A program made the translations under genes and the position numbers. From contig LOES01000192.1 in the NCBI GenBank assembly GCA_001515955.1, positions 1 through 5,251 of the forward strand: a stretch of DNA of 5,251 nt. Reading direction: 5' to 3'. Below the pieces are notes generated by a model. That model was not told the origin of the DNA and made no database searches. It saw only the letters and a program-made list of their open reading frames with translations. The DNA is from Clostridia bacterium BRH_c25 (GTDB lineage: Bacteria > Bacillota_A > Clostridia > Lutisporales > Lutisporaceae). Below, piece after piece: positions 1 to 5,053 of this stretch; the first letter of the stretch is position 1; every line of letters begins with the position of its first letter.

Positions 1-479
1 CTCTCAGAACAGTGTATGAAATTGTAACAGGAAGAGAATTGCCCTTTGACAAGCTTCATGTTGCACCGATTCAAGGGCTGGAAAGAATAAAAACTGCTGA
101 ATTTACAATTCTGGATGCTAAGGCAGAGTGGGGATTCTTAAATGGCATTACTGTAAAAGTTGCCACTACAAGCGGACTTAAGGGCGCTTCGATATTAATG
201 GACGAAATCCACAAGGGGGAAAGCCCGTACCACTTCATTGAAGTAATGGGCTGTCCCGGTGGCTGCATAAGCGGCGGAGGACAGCCAAGAATGACTAACG
301 ATGAAGTAAGGAAAAAGAGAATAGCGGCAATATATGCAGAGGATGAAGGAAAGACCCTTAGAAAATCCCATGAAAACCCTTATATCACAGGCATATATAA
401 AGAGTATCTTGGAAAACCGTTAGGACACAAATCCCATGAGCTGCTGCATACTACATATACTAAGAGGAAGAAATATTAA
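1..479 (+). CDS. hydA: [FeFe]-hydrogenase large (catalytic) subunit, C-terminal part
   Basis: This is the 3' end of a gene that begins outside the window; the frame is open from base 1 and the first full codons read LRTVYEIVTG, which in this family follows directly after the second H-cluster motif. Seen directly: EVMGCPGGCISGGGQP at bases 240-287, the third H-cluster signature, whose two cysteines (codons at 252 and 264) are ligands to the [4Fe-4S]/di-iron cluster in characterised enzymes. The last ~60 residues (TNDEVRKKRIAAIYAEDEGK... through HKSHELLHTTYTKRKKY) match the C-terminal 'small subunit-like' Fe_hyd_SSU region. The enzyme interconverts protons and H2 in the cytoplasm using ferredoxin and/or NAD(P)H. 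Whether it is the monomeric form or the catalytic subunit of a trimeric electron-bifurcating complex cannot be told without the N-terminal Fe-S domains; hndD is the alternative name. The GTG at 12 is internal, not a start. Confidence 0.95.
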   Translation, partial: LRTVYEIVTGRELPFDKLHVAPIQGLERIKTAEFTILDAKAEWGFLNGITVKVATTSGLKGASILMDEIHKGESPYHFIEVMGCPGGCISGGGQPRMTNDEVRKKRIAAIYAEDEGKTLRKSHENPYITGIYKEYLGKPLGHKSHELLHTTYTKRKKY

Positions 480-507
480 AATTATATAGTAAGTGGCAGT
501 TAATATT

Positions 508-547
508 AAAAGGTCTGGTGTGGTATAATTACCATATCAGACCTTTT
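508..547 (+). terminator. intrinsic terminator of the hydrogenase gene
   Basis: An 18-bp stem (508-525 with 530-547) closes a 4-nt TAAT loop. All positions pair, two as G-U wobbles in the + strand transcript. The stem has AAAA at its 5' foot and TTTT at its 3' foot, 28 bp after the hydrogenase stop codon. The U-tract is short and lies in the stem base, so it could act on either strand, but the only gene ending here is the hydrogenase. Confidence 0.85.
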
Positions 548-578
548 GTATTGATTATTTGGAAAGCTGCAATAGCTA

Positions 579-626
579 TATTGAACGCACAAAAGTATTC
601 CCCTTGGGCAAAGTGCGAATTCAATA
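579..626. repeat. imperfect inverted repeat upstream of the nitrilase gene
   Basis: TATTGAACGCAC (579-590) pairs with GTGCG (613-617) plus TTCAATA (620-626), leaving only a two-base AA bulge (618-619). The 22-nt loop contains a small CCC-TT-GGG. It is not followed by a T-run, so it is not a normal terminator. It lies upstream of the candidate nitrilase promoter and may be a protein-binding site or an element relic; no function can be assigned. Confidence 0.4.
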
Positions 627-640
627 ACAATCAAGGAAAC

Positions 641-687
641 ATTTACGCGAAATCAGAATTAAGAATATAAAATGTTTTTCGCGAAAT
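641..687. promoter_or_regulatory. paired CGCGAAAT palindromes, possible operator pair
   Basis: ATTTACGCGAAAT (641-653) and TTTTTCGCGAAAT (675-687) agree at 11 of 13 positions and start 34 bp apart. The second contains the perfect palindrome TTTCGCGAAA (677-686); the first is the same palindrome with one inserted A. One copy overlaps the predicted -35 and the other overlaps the predicted transcription start, the usual layout of a repressor operator pair. The regulator is unknown; this is inference from symmetry and position. Confidence 0.35.
642..671 (+). promoter_or_regulatory. candidate promoter of the nitrilase-family gene
   Basis: TTTACG (642-647) and TATAAA (666-671) are spaced by 18 bp, giving a plausible sigma-A-type promoter with transcription starting near 678-680. 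The -10 is good and the -35 is mediocre. A preceding terminator and the long gap to the hydrogenase make an own promoter for this gene necessary. Confidence 0.4.
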
Positions 688-705
688 ATATAGGAGGAAA
701 ATTTC

Positions 706-1518
706 ATGAACAAACCAAGGGTTGCAATGATTCAAATGCATGTTGAAGAAGATAAACTGAGAAATATTGTGAATGCTTCTGAGTTTGTACGAAAAGCAGC
801 AGAGCAGAATGCAGATGTGGTAGTGCTTCCGGAAATGTTCTGTTGTCCGTATAAAACCTCTAACTTTCCTGTTTATGCAGAGGAAGAGGGTGAGGAGTGC
901 TATCGTTTACTTTCAAATCTGGCGAAAAAATATGGAATCTATTTGGTAGCAGGGTCTATGCCGGAAAAAGATAATGAGGGTAGAATATTTAATACTTCTT
1001 ATGTGTTTGACCGGAATGGATGCAAAATAGGAAAGCATAGAAAAATGCACTTATTTGATATAGCAGTTGAGGGAGGACAGTGTTTTAAAGAATCTGATAC
1101 CTTGACACCGGGGAATGCCGTAACTGTATTTGAAACTGAATTTGGGAAAATGGGATTGGCTATTTGCTATGATTTTCGTTTCCCGGAATTATCACGGCTT
1201 ATGGTGGATGAAGGTGCAAAGGTATTGATTGTGCCTGCTGCATTTAATATGACGACAGGACCGGCACATTGGGAAGTTATGTTTAGAAGCAGAGCCGTAG
1301 ATAATCAAGTGTATACTATTGGCATTGCGCCTTCAAGAGATGTTGATTCCTGTTACATTTCCTATGGAAACTCTATTATGGTTTCCCCATGGGGAGAGGT
1401 AATTGTGCAAATGGATGAAAAAGAAGGTTTTCAAATAGGTACACTGGATCTTGATTATGTTGAAAAAGTAAGAAAAGAGCTTCCTCTTCTGACACACAGA
1501 AGAGGAGATATATACTAA
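706..1518 (+). CDS. Nit2/omega-amidase-like carbon-nitrogen hydrolase (nitrilase superfamily)
   Basis: 270 residues, a complete single nitrilase-superfamily domain of usual length. The catalytic triad is visible: Glu43 in VLPEMF, Lys113 in HRKMHLFD, and Cys154 in AICYDFRFPE. The stretch AAFNMTTGPAHWE and the following RSRAVDNQVY closely resemble human/bacterial Nit2, which has the same triad spacing (Glu43, Lys112, Cys153). Nit2 enzymes are cytoplasmic and hydrolyse alpha-ketoglutaramate and alpha-ketosuccinamate to the keto acid and ammonia, clearing products of glutamine and asparagine transaminases. Start choice: ATG at 706 is preceded by AGGAGG (692-697) at an 8-nt spacing. It is transcribed alone, with its own promoter candidate and a palindrome 5 bp after the stop. 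Family assignment is firm; omega-amidase substrate is inferred, and other aliphatic amides remain possible. Confidence 0.93.
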   Translation: MNKPRVAMIQMHVEEDKLRNIVNASEFVRKAAEQNADVVVLPEMFCCPYKTSNFPVYAEEEGEECYRLLSNLAKKYGIYLVAGSMPEKDNEGRIFNTSYVFDRNGCKIGKHRKMHLFDIAVEGGQCFKESDTLTPGNAVTVFETEFGKMGLAICYDFRFPELSRLMVDEGAKVLIVPAAFNMTTGPAHWEVMFRSRAVDNQVYTIGIAPSRDVDSCYISYGNSIMVSPWGEVIVQMDEKEGFQIGTLDLDYVEKVRKELPLLTHRRGDIY

Positions 1519-1523
1519 AGGGT

Positions 1524-1583
1524 AAATACACGGGGACGGTTCTTCTGTCTGCATGCAGACAGAAGAACCGTCCCCGTGTATTT
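1524..1583. repeat. perfect 60-bp palindrome between convergent genes; probable bidirectional terminator and REP-like repeat
   Basis: Bases 1524-1553 are the exact reverse complement of 1554-1583, with GCATGC at the centre, so the RNA would form a ~28-bp GC-rich hairpin with a CATG loop. It begins 5 bp after the nitrilase stop and ends 15 bp before the stop of the opposing Ntn hydrolase. The + strand copy ends in TATTTTT (1579-1585), giving a fair U-tract; the minus copy ends in ATTTACCC, a weaker one. The core GGGGACGGTTCTTCTGTC is, from memory, of a type seen as dispersed hairpins in Clostridia and other Firmicutes, resembling REP/BIME palindromes mobilised by Y1 (RAYT) transposases. No second copy and no such transposase lies in the window, so the mobile origin is inference; the palindrome itself is directly seen. 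Confidence 0.85.
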
Positions 1584-1598
1584 TTAGACATCAGACAC

Positions 1599-2411
1599 CT
1601 AAAAGATCAGCTCCGACGATAATATCCCATTTTTGTTATCCAATCTTAATGTGACTATATCTTCAAAACCCTTGTATGTTACAAGGGTCAAATTTTCTAT
1701 GGAAATTTTCCACATTCTACTACCATCATTATTCAGTGAAAAATATACTTCATTTGTGTCCGGTGTAAAGACCATGGAACATAAAGTTTTGCATTGTTCT
1801 TTATTCTGGGCGGTCATTTTTAGTATTTCAAAGGCATGCTGCAGATCAAAGGTTTGTTTATTATCTTGAATATAGTCGTATACCAGCTTGTAGCGATCCA
1901 ATCCAGCTCCACCTATCTCCTGAAATGGCTTATTTGCCAAATCTCTATTTGGGAAATTGGTCATAACGATAAAGTCTTTAGAACTTTTGCACATATGATT
2001 TTTATAGCCATCAGTTTCCAGGACGAGTGCATTTCCTTTCTTGTCAGCCAATAAACTATGAAGGGTTAAGGGTCCCTCCACAGTAATTCTATTGTTCTGA
2101 ATTATTCTGTGGATACCGTCCAAATCTTTTGCGGAGTTCATTGTCTCTTCAAACAAGGTGCCTATATTAATAGTATTCTTGGATTCTAAGATGGCTCTTT
2201 CTGTTATTGGCTCCTCGATTTGAAAATTAAAAAACACTCCATTATTGTTCATACCTGCAATATATAAATACTCATCTTTTTCTGCGAAGCTAATCAACAG
2301 TATAGAAATATCTTGATTAGTTTCGATCCTGAATTGTATTTTTCTATCCTGAAAATCAAAGTTCATGCCATATAAGGGCTTTCCGAAAAATGTTGCAAAG
2401 CTTGTACACAT
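1599..2411 (-). CDS. Ntn-hydrolase, linear amide C-N hydrolase / acyltransferase-like (choloylglycine hydrolase and C45 group)
   Basis: 270 residues. After removal of Met1 the chain begins with Cys2 (MCTSFATF), the expected N-terminal nucleophile. Further group features: GMNFDF (15-20) with Asp19 at the position of a conserved catalytic Asp, GMNNNGVFFNF (53-63), HSLLADKKGNALVLET (117-132), and VMTNFPNRD (148-156) with Asn151 as probable oxyanion-hole residue. DRYKLVYDYI (171-180) and CSMVFTPDTNEVYFSLN further C-terminal complete the pattern. Family members cleave non-peptide amides such as bile salts, penicillin V, acyl-homoserine lactones or N-acyl amino acids. Position 16 is Met where bile salt hydrolases have Arg18 (G-R-N-x-D), so bile salt hydrolase activity is doubtful and the substrate is unknown. 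No signal peptide, so cytoplasmic. Start: ATG at 2411 with AGAGG (2421-2425) 9 nt upstream. It converges on the nitrilase gene and diverges from the ykvI-like gene. Confidence 0.85.
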   Translation of the reverse strand: MCTSFATFFGKPLYGMNFDFQDRKIQFRIETNQDISILLISFAEKDEYLYIAGMNNNGVFFNFQIEEPITERAILESKNTINIGTLFEETMNSAKDLDGIHRIIQNNRITVEGPLTLHSLLADKKGNALVLETDGYKNHMCKSSKDFIVMTNFPNRDLANKPFQEIGGAGLDRYKLVYDYIQDNKQTFDLQHAFEILKMTAQNKEQCKTLCSMVFTPDTNEVYFSLNNDGSRMWKISIENLTLVTYKGFEDIVTLRLDNKNGILSSELIF

Positions 2412-2456
2412 TTAAATCAACCTCTTTTCCATAAATATATCAATATAAGCATAACT

Positions 2457-2471
2457 ATTTATTCAATAAAT
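2457..2471. promoter_or_regulatory. AT-rich 15-bp palindrome in the divergent intergenic region
   Basis: ATTTATT-C-AATAAAT is a perfect inverted repeat with 7-bp arms. It lies between the divergent Ntn hydrolase and ykvI-like genes, about 46 bp upstream of the minus-strand start codon, and covers a possible minus-strand -35 (TTGAAT, 2466-2461). A 9-T run (2486-2494) follows nearby. AT-only palindromes arise easily by chance here, so operator function is a weak suggestion. Confidence 0.2.
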
Positions 2472-2526
2472 GCACAAGTAATTCCTTTTTTTTTCATAGG
2501 ACAACAAAAGCTTAAATAAGTATAGA

Positions 2527-2532
2527 TATAAT
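2527..2532 (+). promoter_or_regulatory. -10 element candidate of the ykvI-like gene
   Basis: A consensus TATAAT lies 26 bp upstream of the ATG at 2559. No good -35 is found at 16-18 bp; AGGACA (2498-2503) is too far at 23 bp. The T9 tract at 2486-2494 could act as an upstream AT-rich element. Confidence 0.35.
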
Positions 2533-2558
2533 CATTCCATAAAAGGGGATTGTATACT

Positions 2559-3623
2559 ATGAGAAATATAAAGCTTTCGCTTCAGATTGGTGCAGTGTTT
2601 ATAGGCACAGTAGTTGGTGCAGGATTTGCCTCCGGTCAGGAAATCATGCAGTTCTTCACTTGCTTTGGAAGGATAGGGATGCTGACCCTAATATTGTCGG
2701 GAGGGGTCTTCTATATCCTGACTGCTGCTGTTATAAAGACTGCAGCCTGCTACAACACATATAACTACAAGGATTTTATGTATCGTGCGGCAGGGCATAA
2801 AATAGGATTTGTGTATGACATTCTTGTAACTGCTTTTCTGCTTATCGGAACCTCCATCATGTTTTCGGGCAGCGGAGCACTTTTTCAAGAGAGCCTGGGC
2901 CTCCCAAGAGCTTGGGGAATAACCGTTATGGCGGTGTTGACACTGGTCGTTATACTTCAATCTCTGACCGGAATACTAAGGATCAATTCTATTATAGTTC
3001 CTATACTTTTTTCTGTTATAGTGGCAGTACTTGCAGCAACTATCATAAAAGGTGATATTGGAAGTATCAGCTCAAAGCTTTCGGGAAATTACGAAGGGAG
3101 CTATTTTAAACCCTTGACCTTCTTCCTGTTTTACTGCTGCTACAATACCTTCCTCACTATAGGCATCCTGACTGCCATACCTGAGAGAGTGAAAAGCACT
3201 TCTGTCCTGAAGATGGGAGTCTTCTTCGGGGCTATGGGGCTTATGCTTATATCTGTGATGCTCAACATAAGCCTCACTCTTAAAAGCCCTCAGGTGTTCG
3301 AATATTCTATACCTATGAGCTATATTACCGCAGGTCTTGGAAATTTTATTAAAAATGCCATGACCATCTGTATATGGTGTGAGATATTTTCAACTGCAGT
3401 GTCAAATGCCTTCAGTATAGCCAAAAGGCTAAGTGGAAACAGACATATGTCATATGTGCAGACCTGTTTTATCACTATAATCTGCTGCCTGCCCTTGGCT
3501 TTCATGGAGTTCAAAGGCCTTGTAAGCTTCTTTTATCCCTTGTTCGGGGCACTGTCTATGTTGATAATCCTTAAGCTGTTATGTACATCATATAGCTTGG
3601 GCATTAATGTAAGAAAATTATAA
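2559..3623 (+). CDS. ykvI: YkvI-family polytopic membrane protein (APC/LeuT-fold-like transporter homologue)
   Basis: 354 residues from the ATG at 2559, which has AAGGGG (2543-2548) at a 10-nt spacing; an in-frame TTG at 2550 would sit only 1 nt from that site and is rejected. The N-terminus SLQIGAVFIGTVVGAGFASGQE (about 7-28) carries the Gly-rich broken-helix motif GAGFASGQE characteristic of Bacillus subtilis YkvI and its relatives, resembling TM1 of APC-superfamily (LeuT-fold) carriers. About ten hydrophobic segments can be read, roughly at 8-28, 38-62, 82-104, 117-135, 142-163, 182-205, 215-240, 260-285, 300-317 and 321-345, so it is an integral membrane protein. Substrate is unknown for the family; amino-acid-like or small solute transport is an inference from the fold. 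No clear terminator follows, so some transcription may continue into the M15 peptidase gene 124 bp downstream. Confidence 0.85.
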   Translation: MRNIKLSLQIGAVFIGTVVGAGFASGQEIMQFFTCFGRIGMLTLILSGGVFYILTAAVIKTAACYNTYNYKDFMYRAAGHKIGFVYDILVTAFLLIGTSIMFSGSGALFQESLGLPRAWGITVMAVLTLVVILQSLTGILRINSIIVPILFSVIVAVLAATIIKGDIGSISSKLSGNYEGSYFKPLTFFLFYCCYNTFLTIGILTAIPERVKSTSVLKMGVFFGAMGLMLISVMLNISLTLKSPQVFEYSIPMSYITAGLGNFIKNAMTICIWCEIFSTAVSNAFSIAKRLSGNRHMSYVQTCFITIICCLPLAFMEFKGLVSFFYPLFGALSMLIILKLLCTSYSLGINVRKL

Positions 3624-3685
3624 TTATCAAATATATTCCTTATGGTTATTTATAACTATTGGGGAGTATATAAGGCGACAGGATA

Positions 3686-3691
3686 TATAAT
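3686..3691 (+). promoter_or_regulatory. -10 element candidate upstream of the M15 peptidase gene
   Basis: A consensus TATAAT lies 56 bp upstream of the GTG at 3748. The best upstream hexamer, TTGGGG (3659-3664), is 21 bp away, which is too far for a normal -35. The rest of the 124-bp gap (3624-3747) shows only short AT-rich inverted repeats such as GTTAT-TT-ATAAC (3646 region) and no terminator. Confidence 0.25.
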
Positions 3692-3747
3692 TCATCTAAA
3701 CAAAAGGCTGGACCGATATCGTTGCAGCAAAGCTGTTAACTGAAGAG

Positions 3748-4692
3748 GTGAGAAATATAAAAAAAGTCAAAGCTTCAATTTTAATGCTATGCATAATCAT
3801 TGCTTATGCATATAAAATAGCCAGCCCGCTGCAAAGCTCTGCTTTTATTAAACCGGAATTATCACCCTACGATATTACAATGAAGCAGGATCTTTTATGC
3901 TTGATGATGGCATATCCCAAGCATATATCAAAGGTAGAGCAATCAGAAGGGCAGGTATATATAGTAATAGAATCCGGGAAGAAGATTCTATACGATGATA
4001 AAAAATCAAAGAGCATCGAAGATAAAATAGCTTATCCTGATTTGCAGGATATGATGGAACAAGCTTATCCTATAACATCCATAGAAAAGCTTATGGAAGA
4101 AAATAAGGACCCGGGACGCGCCAGGGTATACAGCCTTCTGGACGAGGTATATGGAGGATCCAAGCAGGAGATTGATGATAATCTTGTAAATGTTAAAGTA
4201 GGAAACAAAGTCTTTCGATTTAATGAAAACAATCAAGCAGCAGAAGCTTTGAAAAATGTTATGCGGGAGCTTGTTCCTCTGACCGAAAAAAGACATGACA
4301 TCAGGGTCTGTGTTTTTCCCTGCAGAGGCACCTATAATTATAGGGTTATTGCAGGTACAAACCGTCTAAGTCCCCATGCATATGCAATAGCCATAGATCT
4401 GGCACTGGATAAAAGGGATTATTGGCAGTGGGCATCCAGGAAAGAAGGGCAAAAAAGGCTTTCTTCTTACCCTGTTGAGCTCGTAGAGCTGTTTGAAAGG
4501 AACAACTTTATCTGGGGAGGAAAATGGGGACACTTTGATATACTTCATTTTGAATATCGTCCGGAAATTATTATGAAAGCACGTTACTTTGGAGAAAATA
4601 AACGGTTTCAGAAGGTATGGCATGATGGAGCACCTGCGGAAGATGCATATATTAAGAGCTGCATTAAAAAAATAGATGAGACGATAAAATAA
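3748..4692 (+). CDS. M15 family zinc peptidase (M15C-like, cell-wall peptide endopeptidase), membrane-anchored or secreted
   Basis: 314 residues. A short basic N-terminus (RNIKKVK) is followed by a hydrophobic stretch at about 9-22 (ASILMLCIIIAYAY), a signal peptide or single anchor, placing the rest outside the membrane. Residues ~33-185 are a family-specific region I do not recognise. The C-terminal M15 domain is clear: SPHAYAIAID (208-217) fits S-x-H-x-x-G-x-A-x-D with zinc ligands His210 and Asp217 (the Gly is Ala213 here), and WGHFDILHFEYRPE (260-273) supplies Asp264-x-x-His267. The H/D spacing and DxxH match phage endolysin Ply500 (His80, Asp87, Asp130, His133), an L-alanyl-D-glutamate peptidase. 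Likely role is cutting peptidoglycan stem peptides. Start is uncertain: the GTG at 3748 lies inside its own AAGAGGTGA Shine-Dalgarno-like sequence, and the next ATG (3784) would remove the basic n-region. The frame is open back to a stop at 3697. Confidence 0.88.
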   Translation: MRNIKKVKASILMLCIIIAYAYKIASPLQSSAFIKPELSPYDITMKQDLLCLMMAYPKHISKVEQSEGQVYIVIESGKKILYDDKKSKSIEDKIAYPDLQDMMEQAYPITSIEKLMEENKDPGRARVYSLLDEVYGGSKQEIDDNLVNVKVGNKVFRFNENNQAAEALKNVMRELVPLTEKRHDIRVCVFPCRGTYNYRVIAGTNRLSPHAYAIAIDLALDKRDYWQWASRKEGQKRLSSYPVELVELFERNNFIWGGKWGHFDILHFEYRPEIIMKARYFGENKRFQKVWHDGAPAEDAYIKSCIKKIDETIK

Positions 4693-4733
4693 AAATAACT
4701 ATCATCAAATTCGATTATTACAAAAAGAATCCC

Positions 4734-4765
4734 AGCTTGCACAAGGCTGTGAGAGAAGCTTTTTA
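4734..4765 (+). terminator. weak intrinsic terminator candidate for the M15 peptidase gene
   Basis: AGCTT (4734-4738) pairs with AAGCT (4756-4760), and CACA (4740-4743) pairs with TGTG (4748-4751) around an AGGC loop. The two helices are separated by a 1x4 internal loop, and the stem runs directly into a T-tract (4760-4764). It lies 41 bp after the stop codon. The interrupted stem makes it a modest terminator. Confidence 0.4.
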
Positions 4766-4783
4766 TCAAATAAGTACGTAATG

Positions 4784-4805
4784 CCCCTACTTCTGCAAGT
4801 GGGGG
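4784..4805 (+). other. short GC-rich hairpin, IS200/IS605-end-like
   Basis: CCCCTACTT (4784-4792) pairs with AAGTGGGGG (4797-4805) over 9 bp (one T-G wobble) around a CTGC loop. There is no T-run after it, so it is not an intrinsic terminator. Hairpins of this CCCC...ACTT/AAGT...GGGG form occur near the ends of IS200/IS605-type elements downstream of tnpB; that identity is only a resemblance, with no transposase gene here. Confidence 0.35.
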
Positions 4806-4821
4806 ATGAAAGCATGAAAGC
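4806..4821 (+). repeat. tandem duplication of ATGAAAGC
   Basis: Two exact head-to-tail copies of ATGAAAGC (4806-4813 and 4814-4821) follow immediately after the GC-rich hairpin, with a further AT starting a third. It may be replication slippage or an old insertion scar. Confidence 0.6.
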
Positions 4822-4841
4822 ATAGTTGAATGAAAAAGTAA

Positions 4842-4867
4842 ATTCCGGTATGGTGGACATGCCGAAT
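4842..4867. other. short hairpin
   Basis: CGGTATG (4846-4852) pairs with CATGCCG (4858-4864) with one wobble and a GTGGA loop, extended by ATT/AAT (4842-4844 with 4865-4867) past a single bulged C. No T-run follows. Function unknown. Confidence 0.35.
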
Positions 4868-4972
4868 GTGTGTAGGATTAAATTCAATTTTGGGGGTTAA
4901 TTTAAGATGCACTTTTCACTTAAAGTAGGCTTTTTAACACAGAAATGATGAATTTTTGCATACTAAGTAGTA

Positions 4973-4994
4973 GTGTAAAATATTTTGTGTAAAC
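4973..4994 (+). repeat. probable left terminal inverted repeat region with two GTGTAAA motifs
   Basis: GTGTAAA occurs at 4973-4979 and 4987-4993, 14 bp apart, flanking the perfect palindrome AAAATATTTT (4977-4986). Repeated short motifs at the tip of the element would suit transposase binding. The matching right end is not in the window, so this rests on position and resemblance. Confidence 0.4.
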
Positions 4995-5003
4995 CGGTGG
5001 AGA

Positions 5004-5047
5004 ATCCTCTTGGATTAATGTTAAGATAAATATTAATTCAGGAGGAT
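5004..5047 (+). promoter_or_regulatory. hairpin sequestering the transposase ribosome binding site
   Basis: Bases 5004-5022 pair continuously with 5029-5047 over 19 bp (three G-U wobbles) around a 6-nt loop AAGATA. The right arm contains the whole Shine-Dalgarno AGGAGG (5040-5045), and the left arm carries its complement around ATCCTC (5004-5009). The start ATG lies 6 nt beyond the stem. In a transcript covering this leader the ribosome site would be closed, limiting transposase synthesis, as is known for read-through transcripts of some other IS elements. Pairing is seen directly; the regulatory role is inferred. Confidence 0.6.
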
Positions 5048-5053
5048 ATTTTT

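Larger units (their letters stand above)
4693..4970. other. non-coding stretch after the M15 gene, possible mobile-element debris
   Basis: No convincing gene is present. In the frame of base 4692 an open stretch without a start codon ends at a TAA at 4776-4778 (reading ...FDYYKKNPSLHKAVREAFYQIST). It may be a remnant of a coding end or chance. It is followed by a GC-rich hairpin (4784-4805), a tandem 8-mer (4806-4821) and another hairpin (4842-4867). The run TTTTGGGGGTTAATTTAAG (4888-4906) and the AT-rich sequence up to 4970 show nothing I can name. Confidence 0.4.

Noticed and set aside
1333..1591. Two minus-strand open frames of 73 and 71 codons across the palindrome
   Set aside because: They are antisense to the nitrilase 3' end and read through the 60-bp palindrome; the protein patterns are translations of the repeat, with no supporting ribosome site.
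1633..2054. Plus-strand open frames of 78 and 72 codons opposite the Ntn hydrolase
   Set aside because: They overlap each other and lie wholly antisense to a well-supported gene; no ribosome site or recognisable domain.
2550..2552. TTG as start of the ykvI-like gene
   Set aside because: The AAGGGG site ends at 2548, only 1 nt before it; the ATG at 2559 has a normal 10-nt spacing and the family N-terminus begins there.
3624..3747. Riboswitch or T-box leader before the M15 gene
   Set aside because: No conserved T-box or riboswitch motif and no terminator/antiterminator pair can be drawn in this 124-bp gap.
3784..3786. ATG at codon 13 as start of the M15 peptidase
   Set aside because: It is 32 bp from the ribosome-like site and would remove the lysine-rich n-region ahead of the hydrophobic segment.
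4006..4887. Minus-strand open frames of 60-96 codons over the M15 gene and its downstream region
   Set aside because: Antisense shadows of the peptidase gene or of non-coding DNA, without ribosome sites or recognisable features.
4907..4948. Tiny 13-codon frame MHFSLKVGFLTQK
   Set aside because: Too short, with no good ribosome site; probably chance.
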